DNA of 8,468 nt, taken from positions 1 to 8,468 of the forward strand of contig CAOKFJ010000061.1 of assembly GCA_948467695.1 (NCBI GenBank), in the 5' to 3' direction. Under the pieces are notes generated by a model that searched no databases, had not been told where the DNA came from, and worked only from the letters and a program-made list of their open reading frames with translations. Source of the stretch: an uncultured Allobaculum sp. (GTDB taxonomy: Bacteria; Bacillota_I; Bacilli_A; Erysipelotrichales; Erysipelotrichaceae). A program made the translations under genes and the position numbers. Of this stretch, positions 1 through 6,876 are shown one piece after another (positions within the stretch are counted from its first letter, which is position 1; each line of letters starts with the position of its first letter).

Positions 1-1147
1 AGCGCGTGGTGTCATAACGGCAGGATGATGCCATCGGCGCATTCGTTTTTACGGATTGAGTGCTGGCGTTGGTTCGATCCAAAGTATTCTCAAACTGAAT
101 TCGAACCTGATTGCTTTCAAGAACCAGGCTAATTCCAATACAGCCGCTCTCTGGCGAAAACTCGATGGCGTTTGCGAGCAGAGTTTCGAAAATCTGTTTA
201 AGCCACAGGATATTTCCGCTGATGGAGACTGCATCAAGTTTCAGGTTTGTTTTCAGATGCTTTCGTTCCAGTTCAGATCTCTTTTGATGGAGACCGATCA
301 GAAGCTCATGATCCAGCCGGACTTCTTCGTATACGGAAATATGAAGGGAGCGTTTAAGCAGTTTGGTACATTCATCCAAAACGGTTTCACTGTCCTTGAG
401 ATCGGCTAGAATCGCAGAGTTCTGCGCAATTGCTGGGTGCTGCGCAAGATCATCCAGCAGAAAATACAGACTCGACAGTTTGGAAGATGCCTGATGAAGA
501 ACATTCTCATACGCCTCCCTCGTCTTCTGTCCTTCTTCGATCAAATGCAGCGCAAATTTCAGATCATCATTCTCTTTTTTATGAAGAGATGCGGCGACAT
601 CAAGAAGTACGAACTCATCCTTTGATGACTCGGGTTTGATGATTTGTACAGTCTTCTTTTGCGGCGAGTTCATTCGGTCCATATCCGTTCCATTCAGGAG
701 CGGCATTTTCTGTTTTTCAGTATTGAGAGATTCATCTTGGGCAAGTCTGATCTTTCTCGCTTTACGCTCGATTTGCAGGCTTGAATTCTCCAGCCGCTGG
801 TTAAGCCGTTTCTGCTCTTTGTCAAGGCGCGTGAAAAAACGGTAAAGCAAGACGAGACCTGCGATTGCCATCGTCAAAGAAAGAAGGATTACACCCAAGA
901 CGATCGGATCGTGAAGCAGAAGCGATATCAGATAGCGAAATCCTGGCTCTCCGTATCCGGCTGACATCCAGTGCTGCCAGTTGGAGGATATGTCCATGGG
1001 ATGGCGCAGTATATCCATCGTTTGATCAACAGGAAGATTGCCTACGATCCACATCGCCAAAAGAAGAACCATGAAGATAGCACTGATTCCGAGAATGATC
1101 ATCAGCAGAGCCAGAACAATCCAGGTGACTTTCCCCATTCGCTTCAT
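1..1147 (-). CDS. Sensor histidine kinase, C-terminus cut by window edge
   Basis: Membrane sensor kinase, presumed partner of the response regulator encoded just upstream. I translated 382 codons from ATG at 1147. The ATG lies in an ATGA overlap with the regulator's stop, so the pair is translationally coupled. Visible order: first membrane segment about residues 8-35, a predicted external loop of about 45 residues, second membrane segment about 82-102, then a charged, coiled-coil-like stretch about 103-150 (rich in K, R, E, Q). A dimerisation/phosphoacceptor-like region follows near 213-235; the best histidine candidate is H218 in HQASSKL, which lacks the usual proline. The ATPase N box is clear at 323-335 (LLANAIEFSPESG, N326). 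The G boxes would lie beyond base 1. Kinase identity is based on the N box, topology and gene pairing. The signal sensed is unknown. No obvious HAMP domain was recognised. Confidence 0.85.
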   Translation of the reverse strand, partial: MKRMGKVTWIVLALLMIILGISAIFMVLLLAMWIVGNLPVDQTMDILRHPMDISSNWQHWMSAGYGEPGFRYLISLLLHDPIVLGVILLSLTMAIAGLVLLYRFFTRLDKEQKRLNQRLENSSLQIERKARKIRLAQDESLNTEKQKMPLLNGTDMDRMNSPQKKTVQIIKPESSKDEFVLLDVAASLHKKENDDLKFALHLIEEGQKTREAYENVLHQASSKLSSLYFLLDDLAQHPAIAQNSAILADLKDSETVLDECTKLLKRSLHISVYEEVRLDHELLIGLHQKRSELERKHLKTNLKLDAVSISGNILWLKQIFETLLANAIEFSPESGCIGISLVLESNQVRIQFENTLDRTNASTQSVKTNAPMASSCRYDTTR

Positions 1148-1836
1148 AAGTTTTCTTCTTTCGCAATCAGACGATATCCCATACCGCGCACGCTTTCGAT
1201 CTCGAATGGCTGCGGCAGCTTCTTGCGCAGTTCCACCAGGCGTACGCGCAAGGAAGCTTCACTGCTTTGCGCGGATACACAGCTCATCAGCATTTCCTTC
1301 GAAATGCTTTTGCCGAAATTGCGGAAAAGGACGAGAAAAATTCTTGCGGTCGCAGGCTGAAAAGAAATTTCTGCTGCTTTGGCGGCATGATCCATTCCAT
1401 CGGTTGTATTCTGTTTCGCTTTGAGTTTCTGCTCTTTCTCGCTCCATACCCATCCGGCATGCTGGAGATCGTCTTCCACCAGATCATTGCGTCTTGCGAA
1501 AGATTTGATTGCCGCCATAAGGATACGAGGCTTGAGAGGCTTGGGCATGAAAGTGATGCAGTCGAAATCGTATCCTCGAAGAATCAGATTCTCCTCGGTA
1601 TCGCTGCTGAAAAAGATAATGGGAATGGCATAGTCTTTTTGCAGCATTGCGAGGGTGTCGTAGACGCAGCCATCCGGAAGATGAACATCCAGCAAAAGAA
1701 GATCAATTGTTCCATTCATTGCTTCATATAACTCTTCACAATCCGCGCAGGCTACTGTTTCATAGCCCTGCTGATCCAAATCCCGGCAAATCCGCTCTCT
1801 TAAAATCTGTTCATCTTCACATACAAGAATTTTCAT
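1144..1836 (-). CDS. OmpR/PhoB-family DNA-binding response regulator
   Basis: Cytoplasmic transcription factor of 230 residues, a normal length for the family. The receiver domain occupies about residues 1-118: acidic pocket E7/D8, phosphoacceptor D50 in LLLLDVHLPDG, S77/S78 at the switch position and K99 in MPKPL. The winged-helix effector domain occupies about 125-226: ARIFLVLFRNFGKSISKEML resembles the standard 'E..LL..L..N.G..vsre.Ll' core, the likely recognition helix is around 194-206 (ending LRKKL), and the wing is RGMGYRL (218-224). A stretch of about 12-15 residues around 142-156 looks like an insertion between the effector's first strands. The start is supported by GGAAAG about 6-9 bases upstream (complement of 1843-1850). 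The gene is first in a two-gene unit with the overlapping kinase. Target genes cannot be read from this window. Confidence 0.95.
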   Translation of the reverse strand: MKILVCEDEQILRERICRDLDQQGYETVACADCEELYEAMNGTIDLLLLDVHLPDGCVYDTLAMLQKDYAIPIIFFSSDTEENLILRGYDFDCITFMPKPLKPRILMAAIKSFARRNDLVEDDLQHAGWVWSEKEQKLKAKQNTTDGMDHAAKAAEISFQPATARIFLVLFRNFGKSISKEMLMSCVSAQSSEASLRVRLVELRKKLPQPFEIESVRGMGYRLIAKEENL

Positions 1837-2148
1837 CGTTTTCTTTCCTTGCCTCTAACACTATTTTTATTAACGATATCTGTTTGAAGCGTTCGATACC
1901 ACCTTGCAGTTTTCACTGTATAGATATGTTCTCTTTTTATCCTGTTCGGACAGCAATTTCATTGTTGCGCTATGAACTCTCGATATAACATTCCACTTTA
2001 AACAGATTAAAATTATGAGACTTTCTGATATGGAAACATTGGCTGACGAGAATGTAAAAAAACTAAAGTAGCCAGAGTGAACTGACATTCCGCCTGATTG
2101 CATTTCAAAAAAATTCATGATTCGGCAAGAGTCGGATTCTATCTAAAT
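1837..2148. other. AT-rich intergenic stretch between divergent genes
   Basis: This stretch separates the regulator gene (minus) from the repeat array and ATPase gene (plus). It should contain the two-component operon promoter. The only candidate I see on the minus strand is a weak TTTAAT, 17-base spacer, TTATAT near 1985-2013, which I do not call with confidence. An 82-codon open frame on the minus strand (1870-2118) has no ribosome binding site and no recognisable protein features. I see no RNA gene or insertion sequence ends. Confidence 0.5.
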
Positions 2149-2258
2149 TCGAATAATGTGCTTTTTACGGTGCCAATAATATCGAATAATGTGCTTTATC
2201 AAAGAATTTTGATTCGAATAATGTGCATTTTAGACCGAATTTTTATCGAATAATGTGC
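2149..2258. repeat. Four 13-bp direct repeats at 32-33-bp period
   Basis: The 13-mer TCGAATAATGTGC occurs perfectly at 2149-2161, 2182-2194, 2214-2226 and 2246-2258. Spacers are 20, 19 and 19 bases, unrelated in sequence and AT-rich. The start-to-start distance of 32-33 bases is close to three helical turns, so all copies would face the same side of the DNA. Similarity extends slightly outside the core (A/T-T before it, mostly T-rich after). The array ends 63 bases before the ATPase start codon. I saw no other copy in the window. What is seen is the repeat and its spacing. A role as an operator, binding platform or recognition site for the adjacent gene product is inference. The repeat is far too short for a CRISPR array. 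Confidence 0.9.
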
Positions 2259-2306
2259 ACTTCGCCTTATTGTCTCTTTGAAAAAGATGGTATTGTGAAG
2301 AAAAAG

Positions 2307-2314
2307 AAAGGAAG
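2307..2314 (+). promoter_or_regulatory. Ribosome binding site deciding the ATPase start
   Basis: AAAGGAAG sits seven bases before ATG 2322. The open frame continues upstream to a GTG at 2223 and includes an ATG at 2253, but both lie inside repeat copies and neither has a purine-rich site before it. This supports 2322 as the true start. Confidence 0.75.
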
Positions 2315-2321
2315 CCGGGAT

Positions 2322-3749
2322 ATGCTGAAGCGAAAAATCACAAAAACGCTTAGAGAGTGGAAAGAAAGCGGAGCGAAGCAGGCGCTGAATATCATCGGTG
2401 CCCGCCAGATTGGAAAATCCACCGCGGTACGCGCATTTGGAAAAGAGAATTATGCGGCTTTTATTGAATTGAACTTTATTGAACAGCCAGATGCGGTAAA
2501 CGTCTTTAAAGGTCGAAACGGCGCCGAAGAGATCCTCGAGAATCTGACCGCGTTTACCAGACAAAGCATTGTGCCGGGCGATACGCTGATTCTTCTCGAT
2601 GAAATCCAGGAATGCCCTGAAGCCCGCACTGCGATCAAATTTCTCGTGGAAGACGGCAGAGCGCACTACATCGAGACCGGCTCCCTTCTCGGCGTAAAAG
2701 TTCAGGATATTCATTCTTATCCTGTCGGTTTTGAGCGTATCGTTCATATGTATCCGATGGATTTTGAAGAGTTTCTCTGGGCGGTCGGTATGCCGGAAGA
2801 AACGATTTCACTTCTGAAAAACTGCTATGAAAAGCTCATACCGGTAGCCGAGGTCATTCATCAAAGTCTTCTCAGGCAGTTTTATCTATGGATGGCTGTG
2901 GGCGGTATGCCGGAAGTGGTCAGCACCTTTGTTCAGACACACGATATGGCGCGTGTCGCTTCTTTACAGAGTGCAATCCTTCGCATGTATGAACTCGACA
3001 TCACCAAATATGCTGAGCGTTCTCAACGAGTGAGAATTCTTGATATCTTCCATGCGATTCCTTCGCAGCTTGATGATAAAAACAGGCGTTTCCTGTTCAA
3101 TTCACTCCAGAAAGGGCTGCGTTTTCGCAATCTCGAGAACAGCTTTCTGTGGCTGAGCGAAGCCGGGATTTCGCTGCCCTGCTATAACACAAGCGCGCCC
3201 CTCTCGCCTTTACGGCTCAACGAGAAACGTTCGCTGTTCAAACTGTACTTCTGCGACACCGGGCTTCTCTGCACCATGGCAGGTTATCCGACCGCCTACT
3301 CCGTTATGAACGGCGATATCCATATCAATCTGGGGGCGATTCTTGAAAACGCGTTTGCGCAGTCTCTCGCATCAAAGCTGAACGGAGCCGATCTGTTCTA
3401 CTTCGACAACAAGAAAATCGAACTGGATTTTCTTGTGCAGAACGGAAACAAATGCGATGCGCTTGAAATCAAATCCGGGAACAGCTGGACTTCGCATACC
3501 TCGTTAAACAATGCGCTGAATACTCCCGACTGGGATATCGACAAAGCCATTGTTTTCTGCAAAGGCAACGTTGAGAAAAAGAACAATATCCTGTATCTGC
3601 CTTTATACATGGTCATGTTCTATGAACCAGCCACCGTCGAAAATGCTTCCAATACCATTCCTGCCGATATGGATCTTGATCTGTTCAGTCCGGAAAACTT
3701 TAAAGCGCTGCAGGCGCAGATGCTGTCTTCAGAAAAGGATAAAACCTGA
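2322..3749 (+). CDS. AAA_14/DUF4143 ATPase with nuclease-like C-terminus
   Basis: Protein of 475 residues from ATG 2322. Residues about 1-160 form a P-loop ATPase: Walker A GARQIGKST (26-34, K32), Walker B TLILLDEIQ (D93, E94), a sensor-like ETGSLLG (118-124) and YPMDFEEFLWA (about 144-154), all typical of the AAA_14 family. The C-terminal part from about 225 matches DUF4143: LDITKYAE, then IPSQLDDKNRRF, then a PD-(D/E)XK-like set with E342 in ILENAF, D369 in ELDFLV and E382/K384 in LEIKSG. These ATPases are common and variable in copy number in anaerobic bacteria and archaea, but their cellular role is not established. No signal peptide or membrane segment is seen. The gene stands alone, preceded by the 13-bp repeat array and convergent with the arg operon. 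Both active-site sets look intact, so it is not an obvious pseudogene. Whether the C-terminus cuts DNA is not known. Confidence 0.93.
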   Translation: MLKRKITKTLREWKESGAKQALNIIGARQIGKSTAVRAFGKENYAAFIELNFIEQPDAVNVFKGRNGAEEILENLTAFTRQSIVPGDTLILLDEIQECPEARTAIKFLVEDGRAHYIETGSLLGVKVQDIHSYPVGFERIVHMYPMDFEEFLWAVGMPEETISLLKNCYEKLIPVAEVIHQSLLRQFYLWMAVGGMPEVVSTFVQTHDMARVASLQSAILRMYELDITKYAERSQRVRILDIFHAIPSQLDDKNRRFLFNSLQKGLRFRNLENSFLWLSEAGISLPCYNTSAPLSPLRLNEKRSLFKLYFCDTGLLCTMAGYPTAYSVMNGDIHINLGAILENAFAQSLASKLNGADLFYFDNKKIELDFLVQNGNKCDALEIKSGNSWTSHTSLNNALNTPDWDIDKAIVFCKGNVEKKNNILYLPLYMVMFYEPATVENASNTIPADMDLDLFSPENFKALQAQMLSSEKDKT

Positions 3750-3821
3750 GCGCTTTTCCGCAGATCAGCGCGTTATTCCCTGCCTGCGTTACAATCCGAA
3801 TTTGTTCCTGTTTGGAACATC

Positions 3822-3877
3822 AAAAAAGCGCCGGATCTTCCTTCGTCCAATCTGTACGTGGAATGATCTGGCGTTTT
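3822..3877. terminator. Bidirectional intrinsic terminator between convergent genes
   Basis: The left arm (about 3824-3841, AAAGCGCCGGATCTTCC) pairs with the right arm (about 3860-3877, GGAATGATCTGGCGTTTT). The stem is about 17 bp with two G-T wobbles and one bulged base, around an 18-base loop. Six A residues at 3822-3827 give a U tract on the minus-strand transcript, making a good terminator for the arg operon just after argF. On the plus strand the stem is followed by a T-rich GTTTTAGTTTGTTT, so it may also stop the ATPase transcript. A smaller inverted repeat, GTTCC-TGTTT-GGAAC, lies at 3804-3818. Confidence 0.75.
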
Positions 3878-3919
3878 AGTTTGTTTGCTTAAAAGATTCA
3901 GAATTGAGAATTCTTCGAA

Positions 3920-4831
3920 TTAGTTGTCTTTCATGAGCAGAACCATAACGGCTTTCTGCGCATGGAGACGGTTTTCCGCTTCTTCAAAGATTTCGTCCGC
4001 GTGGTCTTCAAACACTTTTTCAGTGATCTCCTGTCCTCGGTAAGCCGGCAGGCAGTGCTGAACCATAACGGGATCTTTGGCAAGGGAAAGCAGTTCATCA
4101 TTAACCTGGTAGCCGGCGAAGATTTTCATGCGTTCTTCTTTCTCGGCTTCCTGTCCCATCGATGCCCATGTGTCAGTGAAGACAACATCAGCGTCTTTGA
4201 CGGCTTCTTTCGGATCGTTTGTCAGGAAGAACTTGCCGGGGAATTCTTTGGCGAATTCCAGAACCTGAGCGTCCGGCTGGTGGTCATCGGGTGTAGCGAC
4301 CGCAACGTCCATGCCCATTTTCAGACCGCCGACGATCAGCGAGTTGGCCATGTTGTTGCCATCGCCGATGTAGACCATTTTGAGTCCTTCGAGTTTGCCG
4401 AATTTTTCGCGGATAGTCATCAGATCGGCAAGCACCTGGCAGGGGTGGCAATAGTCGGTCAGACCGTTGATGATGGGGATGGAGCCGAACTGGGCAAGGT
4501 CTTCGACTTCCTTCTGCTCGTATGTGCGGATCATGATGCCGTCAAGATAGCGGGAAAGCACGCGAGCTGTGTCCTGCACCGGTTCGCCGCGTCCGATCTG
4601 CAGGTCGTTGGAGGAGAGGAAAAGCGCCTGTCCGCCAAGCTGATGCACACCGGTTTCGAACGATACGCGAGTGCGTGTGGAAGACTTCTGGAAAATCAGG
4701 CCGATGGCTTTGCCTTTGAGATGGGGATGTTCAATACCGTGTTTCTTTTCGTATTTCAGCTGGTCAGCGAGATCGAGAATGCGTGTGATCTCTTCGCTGC
4801 TCAGATCCTGGAGTTTCAACAGATGGTTCAT
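3920..4831 (-). CDS. argF: Ornithine carbamoyltransferase
   Basis: Cytosolic enzyme that transfers the carbamoyl group from carbamoyl phosphate to ornithine, giving citrulline. It has 303 residues, normal for the family. Carbamoyl phosphate binding motif STRTR is at 51-55, HPCQ at 129-132, the ornithine-loop DTWASMG at 220-226 and HCLPAYRG at 259-266, all intact. The SMG loop and HCLP separate it from aspartate carbamoyltransferase. Its ATG overlaps the argD stop (ATGA, 4828-4831), and AAGGAGG (complement of 4839-4845) lies seven bases upstream inside argD. It is last in the operon, followed by the hairpin at 3822-3877. The biosynthetic (argF) rather than catabolic (arcB) role is inferred from its position behind argCJBD. 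Confidence 0.97.
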   Translation of the reverse strand: MNHLLKLQDLSSEEITRILDLADQLKYEKKHGIEHPHLKGKAIGLIFQKSSTRTRVSFETGVHQLGGQALFLSSNDLQIGRGEPVQDTARVLSRYLDGIMIRTYEQKEVEDLAQFGSIPIINGLTDYCHPCQVLADLMTIREKFGKLEGLKMVYIGDGNNMANSLIVGGLKMGMDVAVATPDDHQPDAQVLEFAKEFPGKFFLTNDPKEAVKDADVVFTDTWASMGQEAEKEERMKIFAGYQVNDELLSLAKDPVMVQHCLPAYRGQEITEKVFEDHADEIFEEAENRLHAQKAVMVLLMKDN

Positions 4832-6018
4832 GCAAGTACCTCCTTGAGGGCTTTTACAGCCTGGTCGATTTGTTCGTCACAAAGAATCAGCGGGGGAAGC
4901 AGACGAATAGTGCCTCCTCCGGCGCTTAATGCAAGAATACCTTTTTCACGCAGCTTAGCGAGATCATCGCTTACAGCGTCTGCACCGACTTCGATGCCGA
5001 TCATCAGGCCCAGTCCGCGCACGTCTTTGATTTTGTCGGATTCAATCGCGCGAATCTCGTTCATCAGGCGATCGCCTTTTGCTTTGACTGCTTCGAGGAA
5101 TTCGGGATTTCCGACTTTGTCGAGAACGACATTGGCAGCCGCCATCGCCAGCGCATTTCCGCCGAATGTCGTGCCGTGATCGCCGGGCTTGAGCACATCG
5201 CAGGCTTTTTCGCCGGCAAGGAACGCGCCGGTGGGAACACCGCCGCCAAGTCCTTTGGCAGCTGATACAAGATCGGGTTCGATATCGTACTGCTGATAAG
5301 CGAAGAAGGTGCCTGTACGGCCAACACCGGTCTGGATTTCATCAATGATCAGCAGAATGTCGCGTTCTTTGCACAGCGCTTCAACGGCTTTGACATAGTC
5401 ATGATCGAGGGGACGCACACCGCTTTCGCCCTGCACGAGCTCCATCATGACGGCGCATACGGTATCGTCCATCGCTTTGTCGATGGCTTCCAGATCATTG
5501 GCTTCTACATAACCGAAGCCGCTTGTATACGGGAAGAAGGCTTTGTGGAATTTTTCCTGTCCTGTCGCTTCAAGCGTGGCAATCGTTCTTCCATGGAAAG
5601 AATTGTTCAGCGTGAGAATTTTCGTACGCTCGGGATTTCCGTATTTGTCCATCGAGTATTTGCGCGCCACTTTGATGACGCCCTCGTTGGCCTCCGCCCC
5701 GCTGTTGGCAAAGAAGACTTTCTTCATGCCGGACAGCTTCACGAGTTTTTCGCCGGCTTCCACCAGCGGTTTGGTGTAGTACAGATTACTTGCCTGAAGC
5801 AGGTTTGCCGCCTGATCGGCAAGGGCAGCGACCAGATCGGGGTCGTTGTGGCCGAGACAGTTTACGCCGATGCCGGAGTTGAGATCGAGGTAGGCTTTGC
5901 CGTCGATATCATAGAGAACACAGCCTTCGCCATGATCGAGAACGATCGGAAAACGGCCGTAGGTATGCATAAAGTTTTCGCTTTCGCGATTGATGAGGTT
6001 TTGTGTCAGTTCAGTCAT
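4828..6018 (-). CDS. argD: Acetylornithine aminotransferase
   Basis: PLP-dependent class III aminotransferase of 396 residues. It converts N-acetylglutamate semialdehyde plus glutamate to N-acetylornithine and 2-oxoglutarate. Seen motifs: SGAEANEGVIK (106-116, phosphate-binding loop), FHGRT (141-145), DEIQTGVGRTG (226-236, PLP-contacting aspartate) and AAKGLGGGVPTGA with the Schiff-base lysine K255. Its ATG follows the argB stop directly (TAAATG, no gap), and AGGAGG (complement of 6027-6032) lies within the last codons of argB. ArgD enzymes of this type often also act on succinyldiaminopimelate in lysine synthesis; that second activity cannot be judged here. Confidence 0.97.
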   Translation of the reverse strand: MTELTQNLINRESENFMHTYGRFPIVLDHGEGCVLYDIDGKAYLDLNSGIGVNCLGHNDPDLVAALADQAANLLQASNLYYTKPLVEAGEKLVKLSGMKKVFFANSGAEANEGVIKVARKYSMDKYGNPERTKILTLNNSFHGRTIATLEATGQEKFHKAFFPYTSGFGYVEANDLEAIDKAMDDTVCAVMMELVQGESGVRPLDHDYVKAVEALCKERDILLIIDEIQTGVGRTGTFFAYQQYDIEPDLVSAAKGLGGGVPTGAFLAGEKACDVLKPGDHGTTFGGNALAMAAANVVLDKVGNPEFLEAVKAKGDRLMNEIRAIESDKIKDVRGLGLMIGIEVGADAVSDDLAKLREKGILALSAGGGTIRLLPPLILCDEQIDQAVKALKEVLA

Positions 6019-6876
6019 TTACACTTCCTCCTGAGAAAACATCGTGCCGATGCCTTCGTTGGTGAGCAGTTCGATCAGAATCGAGTGCGGAATTCGTCCG
6101 TCGATAATGCTGGCGCGCTGAACGCCCTGGCGCACAGCCTCGACGCAGCAGTCGACTTTCGGAATCATGCCGCCGCTTACCGCTCCGGTCGCGAGCATTG
6201 CGGGCACCTGGGAGACTTTAAGCGAGGCGATCAGGCTGTCGGGATCATCGGGATTGGCGAGCAGTCCGGCGATGTCCGTGAGCAGAATAAGCTTTTTGGC
6301 ATGCAGAGCGCCGGCAAGACGGCTTGCGGCGGTATCCGCGTTGACGTTGTAGGTATGAAGATCATCCATGCCGGCGGCTACTGAAGAAATAACGGGAATG
6401 TAGCCTTTAGCAATCATGTCTTCGACGATGGCGCAGTTGACTTCCTGCACATCGCCGACAAAGCCGTATTCATCGACATTGAGCGGCACGGCACGAAACA
6501 GTCCGCCATCCATCCCGGAAATGCCGATGCCTTTGCCATCGAGCAGGTTGACGAGGTCTTTGTTGACCTTGCCGCAGAGCACCATCTGGACAATGTTCAT
6601 TGTCTCTTCATCGGTGTAGCGAAGTCCGTTGACAAAACGGGATTCGACACCGGTTTTCTTTAACATGCGGGAAATATCCGGTCCTCCGCCATGCACAAGC
6701 ACGACGTGGATGCCGACAAGATGCAGCATAAGCACATCCTGAATCACCGCTTTTTTCAGTTCTTCATCAACCATCGCGTTTCCGCCGTATTTCACGACGA
6801 CAATCTGGTCGTTGTATTCCTTCAAGTACGGCAGCGCTTCGGAAAGAATCGCCGCTCTAGTCGCTGCGCTGATCAT
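6019..6876 (-). CDS. argB: Acetylglutamate kinase
   Basis: Amino-acid kinase family enzyme of 285 residues that phosphorylates N-acetylglutamate with ATP. Seen: KYGGNAM (29-35), VHGGGP (61-66), NGLRYTDEET with R86, NVNADTAA and the ILLTDIAGLL segment typical of the nucleotide site. About 25 residues precede the first strand and look like an amphipathic helix (RAAILSEALPYLKE). Such an N-terminal helix is known from arginine-inhibited, hexameric NAGKs and is missing from the short E. coli type. The C-terminal end (HSILIELLTNEGIGTM) resembles the arginine-binding region of that group, so feedback inhibition by arginine is inferred. Its ATG overlaps the argJ stop (ATGA, 6873-6876), indicating translational coupling. 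Confidence 0.97.
   Translation of the reverse strand: MISAATRAAILSEALPYLKEYNDQIVVVKYGGNAMVDEELKKAVIQDVLMLHLVGIHVVLVHGGGPDISRMLKKTGVESRFVNGLRYTDEETMNIVQMVLCGKVNKDLVNLLDGKGIGISGMDGGLFRAVPLNVDEYGFVGDVQEVNCAIVEDMIAKGYIPVISSVAAGMDDLHTYNVNADTAASRLAGALHAKKLILLTDIAGLLANPDDPDSLIASLKVSQVPAMLATGAVSGGMIPKVDCCVEAVRQGVQRASIIDGRIPHSILIELLTNEGIGTMFSQEEV

Noticed and set aside
56..409. 117-codon open frame on the plus strand at the left edge
   Set aside because: Antisense to the histidine kinase ATPase domain, where the N box on the minus strand is clear.
2050..2090. GAATGT...ACATTC inverted repeat in the intergenic region
   Set aside because: Only 6-bp arms separated by 29 bases; expected by chance in AT-rich DNA.
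1870..2118. 82-codon open frame on the minus strand upstream of the response regulator
   Set aside because: No ribosome binding site, low-complexity hydrophobic and serine-rich content, no recognisable family; more likely untranslated regulatory DNA.
2149..2258. Possible small CRISPR array
   Set aside because: The repeats are 13 bases and the spacers 19-20 bases, both shorter than known arrays. There are no cas genes, and the repeat sits as a leader to an ATPase gene.
2199..2747. 182-codon open frame on the minus strand
   Set aside because: Antisense to the ATPase N-terminal domain and running into the repeat array; the Walker A region on the other strand is clearly the coding one.
3962..5179. 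405-codon open frame on the plus strand
   Set aside because: It is fully antisense to argF and argD, whose motifs are intact. No ribosome binding site or recognisable domain; it reflects the codon bias of the opposite strand.
5401..6384. 327-codon open frame on the plus strand
   Set aside because: Antisense shadow of argD and argB, with a composition typical of reverse-complement reading and no family motifs.
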